DNA of 64,000 nt from NCBI GenBank assembly GCA_001584585.1, contig LSYV01000033.1:1021676-1085675 (forward strand), written 5' to 3'. The notes beneath the pieces were generated by a model that worked only from the letters and a program-made list of their open reading frames with translations, searched no databases and had not been told where the DNA came from. The stretch comes from Gonium pectorale. Taxonomy: Eukaryota > Chlorophyta > Chlorophyceae > Chlamydomonadales > Volvocaceae. Each line of letters opens with the position of its first letter. Position 1 is the first letter of the stretch. Below are positions 24,101 to 36,100 of this stretch, in pieces. Position numbers and translations under genes: made by a program.

Positions 24101-27100
24101 GCAGCAGAGGCCGCCGCCGCTGGCTGCGCCCCGCCCGCCCGATCAGCTGTCTGCTGCAGCGGCGGTGGCAGCGGCCGCTGCTGCTCCCTGCCGTTCGCCG
24201 CGTTCATGGCCGTGTCCGTGGCCCCCCGGGCTTGACCCGCCGCCAGCAGCAGCAGTGCCTCCGCTGCGAGCGGCCCCAGCGTGCCCACCTCCGCCTCCGC
24301 GTCCGCCTCTGCAGGGCGCCGGGCGCCGGCAGCGGCCTCCGGTGTTTCCGCCGTCGTACCCCTCACTGCACCCGCCGTCGCTCCCCCGTCCTTCTTCTCC
24401 TTAGGGATTTTTGGGTTTCTTTCTCCCTCCTCCTCTGCCTCATCCGCCTCCGTGTCGTCACTGCTGTCATCCTGGTCCTCCTCCCTGGCGCACTGCCGCT
24501 TCTTGCGCACTGGTGGCACCGCCGCCGGCGCCCGGCCCATCCAGGCAAGCGGCCGCGTCGCGCCGTGCACCCTCCAGCCCTTGCCGTCCTCCGTGACGGC
24601 GCCCCATTCCTGGTCTCCATCATCGTACTTCATGAGCCACTGCAGGCGGGCCTTGCGCGGGTCGTGGCGACTGATGGTGCCCACGAACGTGCCCTCCCGG
24701 CCCCAAGACACCTGTGTAAGGGCAACCGGAAACATGGAGCGATAGGAGTCTTGTTGGATGGGGGGTGCAGTTGCAGAACCGTTTGGGCCCGACTCCCCTG
24801 TCCCAAGCTATCAGGTTTAGCGGCACCTCATGCCTGGAACGAAGGAAGTGAAGTGCAGGGTCTGCAGGGCCGTGAAAGGTCCTGGTGTCGTAGATAGTTC
24901 GCCGCCGTACAACCCAGTCATCCCTTATGTCAGCAACAATGAGGACCTGACCCATGTGCGCCTGAGGAAGCCAGGTTTCATGGGGACTCCCTCGAAGCCG
25001 CCTACCACGGGCGCCCCATCCCTCACACCCGCGCCGGACCCACCTTCGCCTTCCGACCAATCAGCCCTGGGGACAATGCTGCCGCCGCTGCGGCCCCAGC
25101 CGCCGCTGTCGCCGCCGGCGCTGCTGTCACCGCCGCCATGGCCCCAGCCAACACCGCTGCGGCCTTGTCGTCAGCCGGCGCGGCGAGCCCCGCGGCAACG
25201 CTGCAGCGCCTCTGGCGCTTTGTCGGCCGCTGATCGGCTCCACGATCCCCGTCATCGTTCGCCTGCGACGGAGCCGGGGCAGCGCCGACAGCGGCATCCC
25301 CACCAGCCGCTGCCCGGGTTGCCCTCGCTACCGCTTCCCCACCACCGCCGCCCGCGGCGCCTGCGCCGCGGCCCTCGCCTGCGCCACGGCCCTCGCCTGC
25401 GCCACGGCCCTCGCCTGCGCCACGGCCCTCGCCTGCGCCACGGCCCTCGCCTGCCCTGGCGAGCGAGGGCGGCTGCAGGGCTGAGGAGCGGCGCCCGCGC
25501 CGGCCCGCTCGGGGCTCGGCACCGGCCCGATCTGGCGCCTCTGCGCCAACCACCGTCGCGGCATCGTCCTGGCTGTGTGAATCGGCGGCTCCGCCACGGC
25601 TATCATCGCCGCCGCCACCGCCGCCGCCACCGCCGCCGCCACCGCCGCCACCGCCGCTACCGGCGGCCCCGGCGGCCCTGCGGTCCACGCCGCAGTCAGC
25701 GGCCGCGTCCGCCAGCCCGCTGCCTGGGCCGAACTCGACCTCGACGTCGAGCGGCTGCAATTGAGATGCACGTCGCCCACGCCGGCCCGGCGCCGGTGTT
25801 TCCTTGTGGACATGCACCGGAGCCGGTACGCTGGCCCCACGAGCGCCCTTGCTGGTGCCGTCACCGCGACCCTGCACAGCAGCGGGCTGGTCTGCGCCGG
25901 TTCGTGCAGCGCCGCCGCCATCCGCAGTGGCCGGCGGCCGTGTGGCGGCGGCGCCACGGTCGCTGGCGGCGCCACTCACGCTACCTCGCGGCACCGCTGA
26001 GGCTGCCTCCGCAGAAGCCATTACCGCCGGCGGTGCCCCGGACTCTGCCGCTGCTGCTCCCGAACCAGGCGCCGTGAGCCTCAGCACTTTGCGCTTGTAG
26101 CCGTGGGTGACCCACGTGGAGCGGTCCTCCGAGATGAAGCCCCGCTCCGCATCCACGCCGTCGCCGCCCGTGTAGCGCAGCCGCCACCGGTACTTGTCGC
26201 GCTTGGGGTCGTGATCCCCTAGGGTGCCGGTGCGCTCGTAATAGGTTATTCGAGGATAGCGGCCCGTCGTGCAGGTGACCTGCGGGGGGCCACGGCCGGA
26301 AGCAAGCGACGGAGGGTTAGGAGGGGAGGGTAGAGGTTGGGTGGGGTTGGGATTGTGAGAGAAGATCTGGACGCGTGCCGCTGTTCGGACGTACTCGTCA
26401 TTCATGTGGAAAGCATCAACGAGAAGCGAGCGGTTAACATGCACATACCGTACATGCTGTAGGTTCAGGGTAACGGAGCCCCCGCACTCTGTTCCGTACA
26501 AGTCCGCGAGCCGCTGCTCACTTGTTCCCTTGTCACGTCCTCATTACCGTCAATCAAACGTACGGCCGACGGCTACTGCCCCGAACAGCAAACACGCTCC
26601 CCGCCGGCCCTGTATCATTGGTCCCCAGGCAGCAAGACTCACCGTCAGCGTCCAGCCCTGCCAGTCTGTCTCCCCGGCTGCCGACGCCGGCGCCACCTCG
26701 GCCTCCGCTCGCGAGCCCGACGGTCCATCTGCAGCGGCGCCTGCAGAGGCAGGTGCGACCTCAACCTCGACTCGTGACGCCGGCAACCGGAAACCCGCAG
26801 CGGCGCCGGCGGCGGCAGCGGCAGGGGGCGTGTCGACTGCGTCCTGGCCCTCCGCATCGCCATCGCCCTGGGAGATCGGCTGGTGCACCGGATCCACGGG
26901 CCGCTCGGGAGAAGGCCGCGCGGCGTCGCCGTTCACGCCATCGGGGACGCCAGCGGCCCCTGCGCTGTCGCCACCAGCACCGCTGCTGGCACCAGCACCG
27001 ACGGCCTCAATAGTACCTTGCAGTCCGGCCACAGCACTTGGCGCTGCTGCTGCTGCTGCCGCTGGCTCTGTGGCAGGCTCCGCAGCGTCAGGCGGCATCG

Positions 27101-30100
27101 TCGCCGTCGCCGCTTTGGCGGAGGCCGTGGCTCCGACCGCCTCGACAGCCGTGTTGTCTGCCTCCGGCTCCGGCTCCGCCGTCCCCGTCCCCGTCGCTGC
27201 CGCTGCTCCTCCAGCAGCCGCCTCCCCGGCTGCAGCCTCTGCACTTGAGGGCGCCGTAGCCGCAGCCGCGCCATCAGGCGCGGGGCCTGCGCTCTCCCCA
27301 GCTGCCGCCGTAGATGCGCCCGCTGCCAGTATGGCTTTCGCTGATAGCATCGCCTCGGTGGTGGGTATCGCCTCCGCTGTCAGCACCGCCACCGTCGCGG
27401 GCACGACGTCCGCCGCCGGCAACGCCTCCGCCGCCGGCAACGCCGCCGCCGATGGCAACGCCTCCGGTGTTTGCAGCCCCTCCGCCGTCGGCACGGCGCC
27501 CGCCTCCGCCGTCGGTACCGCCTTCGCTGTCGGCACGGCGCCCGCCTCCGCCGTCAGTAGCGCCTCCGCCGTCGGCACTGCCTCTACCGCCGGCACTGCC
27601 GCGTCCGCCGTCGGTACTGCCTCAGCCGCCTCCGCAGACTTCTCCACCGCCGCATCGGGCCCGGCACCCTCCTCAGCTGTCTTGCCTGGCGCCGTGAGCT
27701 CCAGCACTTTGCGCTTACAGCTGTGGGCGAGCCACGTTGAGCGATCCCCCGAGAGGAGTCCCCACTCCGCCTCGCCGCCCTCGCCGCCATCGAAGCGCAG
27801 CCGCCACCGGTACTTCACGCGCTTGGGGTCGTGGGAGTCGATGGTGCCGCGACGCGGGCGGGCGTCACGGCCTACAGCCACCTGCAAGTGGGTCGGATCG
27901 TGAGGGGCCTCCTCAACTTTAGGTCGAGGTTGTGGAGGAATAGGGGTTTGCTGAGGAGCAAGAAGGTGCGGCACTGGTATGCCGGAGGTAGGATGGATCT
28001 GGGTATGTGTTTGTGTACCGGGTTCGGAAGGCGAGATTCGGGGTTTGGCAATATGAAATGCGGTCCGGGGATGGGTGTCGCAATGGGATTGGTAGGCAGA
28101 CTCTGCTGTGCGTTACCCAGTGGTGCCGCGGAGCCGCTGAAAAGGTACTTTCGGGGGCACTAACACTACCGCAGGGCATGCTCAGTCCCCGTCGCAAACC
28201 CGTACCTACCGTCAGAGCCCAGCCCTGCCAGTCCGCCTCCGTTGCCGCTAGCGCTGCTGCTGCCTCGGGCGCCGGCTGCGACGCCGCCCCCGCATCTGGC
28301 CGCTCCTGTTCTTGCCGCGGGTCGGGGCTCCCAGGCGTCAGCCCTGCCGCCGCAGCAGCTCGGCCCCGCCGTCGCGCCGGCGGCGCCGCCGGCGGCGCCT
28401 TCACAGCCTCCGGCTCCTGCACTGACGGCGTGGGCGCGTCTGCCGCCAGCGCCGTTGCCACCGGTGCAGCCGTTACCGCCCGTACCGGAGCCGGCGGCGG
28501 TGCCGGCGACGGCGCCCTGGCGGCTGCGCCGCCGGCGCTGCTGGCAGCGCCGGCGATGGCGGCCGACTCTGAGTTGACGCGCCTCATACCGCGGCCGAAG
28601 ACCTTGCCCTCATCGGGGTTCTTGGGCCGGTTGGCCTCCAGTACCGCCGCCACCAACGGTGCGCACAGGTCCGCCGGCAGCAGCCGGCTGTAGCGTGCCG
28701 TCGCCGGGACCGCCGCAGGGCCGCCGTTGCCGCTGCCACTACCGCTGCCGCTAGCGGCAGCGCCGCCGCCGCTCGACACCGTCGCCGCGCGCCGCCGCCG
28801 CTCGTCCTCCGCCTCGAGAGCCGCCAGCTCCGCCGGGCTGCGGGCCACCAGCTGGTTCAGCTCGGCGTCGCTGAGGTGGCCCGCGGCGTCGGACCCACCG
28901 CCGCCCGCAGCGCCTCCGCTGCCGCCACCGGGGTTGGTGTTCTCGAGCAGGTTGAGGAGGTACTGCCGCCGCTCCTCGGCACTGGTCTTCCCGTCAAAGA
29001 AGCCGCCTGCAAGTGAGAGTGTAGGCGCAGCGAGCGAGCAGGCGGGGCGGGGCGGTTGCCGGGACGTGATCGGGACGCAGTCACGGACGAAGTTGCAATC
29101 GAAAGTGTGCTACACAGAAGGCATATACTAGCAAACGGTGAAGTCGGCTAATACGGAAGCTTGTTCAGCTGGTCTCGGACGGCCCGATGAAAACTCTCCC
29201 GGCGCCCCCGACGTAACTTGAACTGCCGATGAATGCTGCATGCTTCTATGCGGCGTCCCAATCCATATCATCGCTACTTACGGTAGCGCATTTAGCATTT
29301 GCGCATGATTGGCCCCAGGAAATGGTCTCGCCTTCCCAAACCCCCGATCCTATCGCCCGGAGGACAACACCGGAACCCGCACGAAACCACCATACCCCCC
29401 GGGACCTCACCCCGCCTCACCCGGCCCCTCCCCCGCACACCCCACCAATCCTGCCCACCCGTGATGCTGCTGTCCGCGAACTTGCGCTTCTCCTCCGCCA
29501 CCGCGGCGATGTGGGTCTCCACGCTGTCGGCGGTGAGCAGCCGGAAGACGCGCACCTCGCGCGTCTGGCCGATGCGGTGGGCGCGCGCCTGGGCCTAAGG
29601 GGCGGGAGGGAAAGAGGGAGCATGGCGAGAAGGCTGCTGAAATCAAGGGGCGACGGGAAAGGCAGCTGGGGCCACTCGGGTCGCGTCAAGGCCCAGCCGA
29701 CCCACCGACCCACGGGTCATCTCATAGCCAAGGCAGTGAACCCGCCTTTCGTTCACTACCAAGCGAGCCGCCGACCCACGGGTCACCCCACCTGCAGGTC
29801 CAGCTGTGGGTTCCAGTCCGTGTCAAACAGGATGACCGTGTCGGCGGCCTGGGTTGATTGGGACGGGAGGGGAAAGGGCAGACATGTGACGTGGTCGTTC
29901 GGGAAGGCAGCAGCGTAGGGGCAAGGGGCTACAGCTGTATGGAGGTGAAAATACACGTCATATGCCACATAACTGCGACAGCGTGCTCATGCACGGGTAT
30001 GGATGTGTATGCCCGTATGACGTTGGAGCTGCGAAGACTGCGTGATTCGTAGGCACTTCTGTCGTGGACTTGCGTACGTGTGCATACGGCAGGCAGGCGG

Positions 30101-33100
30101 GACGAACGTCACATGCCTTGCATTGTACCCACTCGTCCTACTGGAAACGTCGCGCCTTCTGGCGTGTATGACCGTAGACGCGGGCTCCCTCTTTCTCTGC
30201 AGATCTCTCTTTTTTCATATGGCGGGCCTGGATGCAGGAGGTACCAGCGCTCACCTGCAGGTTGAGTCCCACGCCGCCCGCCTTGAGGCTGAGCAGAAAG
30301 ATGAAGGTGGGGGAGTCTGGGGGAGGGGAGGAGGAGGGCAGGATGTGGGAGGGGAGGGAAGGCGTGGGCGCGGAGGCACGGTGCACAGGGCGAAGGGCCG
30401 CCGGAAAACGGCAGTCATGGCCAGGAGGTACTCGCTGGGGAGGAACGCCGGTGAACCGTCGGAGGATCGTCCAAAGTCGACATTTATTAAGAAGGCCACA
30501 AAGGTAGAGACTGACACATTAGCAGCAGAGTGTGGGTGGAGAGACGTGGCGCCACACGCCCACCCGCCACCCTGCCCTACCCGGCGCGTTGAAGTCTGCG
30601 ATCAGCTCCCCGCGCTCCGCTGCCGCCGTGCTGCCGTCCAGGCGCGCCGACTCGAAGCCGCGCCACTCAAGGTACTCCTCCACAACGTCCAGCGCCCGCG
30701 TCATGGTGGCGAACAGCAGAACCTGGAGTGTATGTTGAAATGGAGTGACGCATACGACGATCGGAGTGTGTAGGGGGGGCGGTAGAAGGGGAAGGCGAGG
30801 GCAGGGGGAGGAGCTACCGTATGAAGACCGGCGAAATAGTGTGAGGGGCGAGGACCGCGGAGGGAGGAATTGGTCGAGAAGTACAGAGGCCATACGCCGT
30901 TTTGCGCCCACAGGGGCCGCACAGTGTCAGGAGAGAGAGAGGTTGGAGAGAGGAGAGAGAAAGTGAGGTACCGTATGCAGATTTGAAGCCGTTACCCATT
31001 AAGGCTGCCGTAGAGAGGTTGAAACCATACTTTCTTGTGGGAGAGATAGGTACCGTTACTGTGCACGGGTTTTCGCAGGCCCCGCAGAAGCCCTTCAGGT
31101 CGCCAAAGCGCCATGGTCGCAAGGCGATGCAGGCAGGACAGCAGCACCTGCTGCGACGCGGGCGCACCCACACACTGGGCACACACCGCGCCCCCCTCGC
31201 GGCGCGCAGAAGCGGAAGACCGGTCAGCCCGGTCTCTGCTGTGGCGGGTCGGGAGCCAATCGGCTCGTGTGGCCTGCAGCCCTTCTGGGGAGCCTGTAAT
31301 CTGTATCTATCAAAAAAGGACCCCGCACATCGGGCTGGCCCACCAGGGCGGGGCCTCCGCATCCGCGGGCGCCGCATCCGACCCAGCCCAGCCCAGCCCA
31401 CCTTGTGCCCGGTTGCGTGCAGGCGGGTAAGCAGGCGGTCCAGCAGGTCCATCTTGCCGCACAGCGTAACGGAGGGGGGCAGCCCGCAGTGGCGCTGCGC
31501 GGCGGCCGGGAGGTATGACTCGCCGTACTCGGGGTGCAACTTGCTGGACGCGTCCGTACGTGTGCGTACGAGGGGGCGGGGGGATGGGGACGGGGACGAG
31601 TGGGCGGGAGGAGTTAAGAGGGGGTGGGGGTGGGGGGTTTCGTCAGGGGAGCCGGCGGTACCAGTGTCGCTCGCACGCTTGCGCTGCAATGCGTGCGCAC
31701 CCCCGCACGACACATCATGTGGCAATGTACGGCGTGCCGTACCGATACCTTATGAAGGGGTGGTTGCAGATGTTGCGCATCTCCATCACCGTGTTGTTGA
31801 CCGCACGGTTGACCGCAGTGCTGCTGCCGCCCTCGGCGCCGCCCGCAGCGCGCTCGAAGCCGTTCTTCACGATTCCCATCAGGGCGGCCTGGGGGACGAA
31901 GATTGCAACGGTAACGGTTACCATAACGGCAACAACCGTAACAGCAGGTTGTGGTGAACCATAATAAGCAGACACAAGGTGATGGGGCTGCTGAGAGCTG
32001 TATGCATGCCAGGGGCCACTACAGGCCAGCAAGGTGTGATGGCCCTATACGACGGTTGCCGCGTGCTCGGCGCGAAACCGGAAGGTGGGACGAGAGCCGA
32101 GCAGGGCAGCTGTGTTGGGCCCATCCGGCGCACCGCGTCCCCCCGCGTACGAACCTGGTACGGCCCCAGCGCCGCGTGTAGCACCACCTCCTTCTTGGAG
32201 GGCAGCTCCGACGCCACCGACTCCTTGAGGCGCCGCAGCATGAAGGGGCGGAGCACCTGCAGGCGGGGTAAGGGGGCATGGGGGCAGGGTGTGGGCAAAC
32301 AAAACTGGGCACTGGGCGCGGCGCGGAGGCGTTTGGAGCTTCGCGAATGTTCAGCCCCGAGCGCATGGTTGCATTATGTACTCGTTGCATGCTGATGCGC
32401 AAGACCACAACTGGGCACAGGTTGGCAACGGTTACTGCTCCAGGCTCGAGGCTCGCCCCCGACACATGAAGGTACACCCTCTCCAAAGCATTCGATGAAA
32501 GCCAACCAACCAACCCCTTCAACCGCCCAACCGCCCAACCGCCCAACTGCTAAACCACCCAACCATACCGGTACCTGCCTGGTGCAGGCGGCTGGTGACG
32601 AGCAGGTACTCCTCCTGGCTGAGCGCCGCCACGTCGGCCTCGGAGCTACCGCAGCCGGCCGCCCCGCGCAGCGCGTCCAGCGGGGCGGAGAACCATGTGG
32701 CGAAGTCGTCGCCGCTGTCGAAGAGGCTGGGCATCAGGAAGTTGAGCAGTGACCAGAGCTCGTCCAGGCGGTTCTGGAGCGGCGTGCCTGCGAGGGGGAG
32801 GGCGAGGGAAGAAGGTGGGAGTGGTGGAGGGGGAGGGAGAGGACAGAAGGGAGGTCAGAAGAGGACTGCGTGTGGTGGGCGGTGGGCGGGTGGTGGGCGG
32901 GTAGGGGTGGGTAGGGACAGGCGATTCCAGGTCGGAGGGGTGAGGCAAGCTGGTCTGGCCTGCTTCTATTCCCCAACTCCTAGTCCTCACGGTACCGGTA
33001 ATGCGCGCAGGGCACTCAACCCACCCCCCGCCCATCGGTCTGCCCATCCACTGACCCCCCCACCCTCCCCGACCATCCCCCACCCTCCCCCATCCTCAAC

Positions 33101-36100
33101 CCACCCGTGAGCAGCAGCCGGCTGGTGGCCCGGTAGTGCTGCAGCTCGGCGTTGAGCTTGCAGCCTGCGTTCTTGAGCCGGTGGCCCTCGTCCACGATAA
33201 TGTGGCTGTAGGCCAGGCGGCTCAGGCGCGGCCGGTCGGCGCGGCCCATCAGGAAGTCGTAGCTGGTGAGCAGCACGTGGAAGCGGGCGGCGCCGGCGGG
33301 CCGGCTGCGGCCGCGGCCGCAGATCTGAGGTGCGGAAGGGAGGGGAGGAGGGGGGGCGGTGCAACGGCACAGAAATCACGCAGCGTTCGTGTAGACAGCA
33401 GGAAGTACACACGCTAGCCGTACACCGTGTGCCGTGTACGGCACAGCACACGCACGCACACAGCTCCACATCCAGCCGGTCTTCATATATATATCCTCCT
33501 CCGCTGCTCGCTGCTCCGCACGCACCTGCTCGAACCAGATGCGCTCTCGCGCCTCCGCCGAGCCGCGGTAGTCCACCACGGTGAGCCCGGGCGCCCAGCG
33601 CGCCAGCTCGGCCGCCCAGTTGGGCAGCACGGAGGAGGGTGCGGCGATGAGGTAGGGGCCCGGCTGCTTACGTACCTGGCGAGCAGAGGTGAGAGGTGGG
33701 AGGTGGGAGGTGGGAGGGGTCGCACCACACACGGCACGCGATACACGGCCGGGGAGGAGGGGGTAAAGACAGAGGGCGGCAGCGGCGGCGGCAGGGTGCC
33801 GGCGTGTGCCGGCGTGTGGCGAGGTGCACCACCTTGGCGCGGCGCGGCGCTGCGGCTCTACACACCTGGGTTTATCTGGCCCCGCAGACCCCCCCACGCG
33901 TGTGCGCGCTGACGCCGCCACACCGCGCCGCCACCGCCCGCCAACCCGGCGCCGTTCAACCATGTGCTTGACAACTACTGCCACCTTGCAGCCCGAGATC
34001 GCCTCCGCCTCCCGTTGCCAACGGGACCACAGCGACCCGCACTCCTCCCAGCCCGTCCACATAGGCCCAACGCGCGCCAGTGCTAACCTACGCCCCGTCC
34101 ACTCCACCACAGCACTTACCTACGCCCCGTCCACTCCACTGCACTGCCTGTGGGGAGGGCCGTGCCCGGCCGCCCGTCCCACCTCCCCCCAATCACCCCA
34201 CACTGATACACCTTGGCCACGTGAGGGATTGGGGTTTTCGGCCTGCACCCTAAACTCTACACTGTAAGCCCAAGACCCCGGGACCCACCGCCATCCAAAA
34301 CCCTAAGCGTTTTGAGCCCTTACCCACCCACCCCCCCGCCCCACACCTCACCCACCCACCTCCACCAGGTGCACGATGAGCGCGATGACCTGGACGGTCT
34401 TGCCCAGCCCCATGTCGTCCGCCAGGATGCCGTTCAGGCCGGCGTCGTGCAGCCCCACCAGCCAGCGGAGGCCCTGCGGGGTGGTAAAGAGGGAGTAACG
34501 GGATGGGGGGCCGAGGCGCAAAATGAGGGCGACGGACCGGACAGAGTCGTGCGGGCAGACCAGACAGCGGAGGCCCCGCAGGAGAAGTGATAAGGCGTTG
34601 GGACATGAAGCGGCGAGAGAGTGGCGGGGCGGGGGTGGGGAGGACGGAAACAAGCGGGTCGCAGCGGGCACCGGCGCCGGCACGAGCGCGGCATGGCCAC
34701 TCCAACACGCTATCTCAGGAAGGGCCCCTGACACCTGACCCCGGACCCCGCGGGCAGTCGAACAAACCACCAGCGACACCCCATACCTACCCTAAGCCCC
34801 TATCCCCCTACCCCCCCAACACGCAGACACACACACGCACACAAAAACACGCAGGCACTCCCCCGCCCCACTCACGTGCATCTGGTACTCCCGCAGTCGG
34901 GCCACCAGGCTGGGCGGCTGCTGCGGAATGTGGGCTGCCAGGCTGGCGGCCAGGCGGCCCCAGCCCTCGCTGCTCTCCAGCAGGGCGTCCGTGGCGCCGC
35001 CGGAGCCGCCGGAGCCGCCAGACCCGCCGGAGCCGCTGGGCCTGGCGCCGGCGGCGCTGCCGCTGGAGCCGGCGCCAGAAACTGCGTGTCACAGCAGGGG
35101 ATGGAGGGGAGGGGTGGAGGGGTGGAGGGGTGGAGGGGTGCAGTGTGCAACGCAACGGCGCGCGAGTGCTGATAGTGTGATGGCAAGGTCGGATTGCAGC
35201 AATGGCGGCGGCAGGCAGGATGGTGTTGCTGCTTGCCTGGAACTACAACACCCCGCTCCCGTCTCCCGGGCTCCCCGCTCCCGCCCAGCCATCCAGTCTC
35301 ACGGTCCTGCCCCCTCACCCGCGCATGCACCCGCACCCGCCCCTCTCGCCCGTGCCGGCTACCCCGCCCAGGGCGCCCCCTTCCGCCCGCCCTCCGCGCC
35401 CGGCCCCCTTACCCGCCAGCAGCCTTGACTCCAGCCCCAGCCTCCGTGCGAAGGAGCGGAGGCAGTCGTCCGTGGCGTCCAGCATGGAGGACAGCCGGCT
35501 GCTCTTCTCCGCGCGGACCATGGCCAGGTACGACTGTACGGCGGCGGGGGATGTACGGCGGGGCGCACGTGCAAGACGGCAGGCAGTTCGGTGCGCTGCG
35601 GGTGGGTACACGGAGGTACACGGCGGGACACAGCTACCGGCAGGGCATGGCGCCCAGGCGTGAGTATAGGTAGGCGGCTCCCGGGCGCCAAGCGCCGCAG
35701 ATGTTGCGCTCCCGAACTCCGCCCGACTGTAGCCCCAGGGAGCCCGGATGTAGCGGCTGCAGGGCGCCTCCTGGGCAGCCTTGCGCCCACACTGCCCGGA
35801 ACGCCCTTTCGCCATAACAAGCGCGGGTCGACCAGCCACCACACCCGCAACGGCCACCCCGCCTCCTCCTCTGCACATTTCTGGCAAGCGTACTGTAGTG
35901 CTGCTAGTCGAGCATACGCGTGTTGGAAGCTGTGACAACCGCACCCCGTCTGCTGCACCAGCTGCACCCGCCAAGGGAGGACTTCAATCCAGATCACCCT
36001 GAACCCGAACCCCTCTGCTGCTGCGGCCGCCTAGGATGCCAGCCCCATAGCACCGCGCGCAAACACACACACACATGTGTATGTGTGTCCTTCGAATCCC

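Noticed and set aside
24830..27903. Long plus-strand open frames (415 and 499 codons)
   Set aside because: They mirror the Ala/Glu-rich linker exons of gene A on the minus strand. They have no domain and no splice-consistent continuation.
27919..28210. Possible end of gene A at 27919, making the Tudor/AP2 part a separate gene
   Set aside because: Exon 29006-28210 ends with DWQGWALT, the same first strand as DWQGWTLT before the next module, followed by a GTAGGT donor and a phase-0 match. One gene is the simpler reading, but this is not proven.
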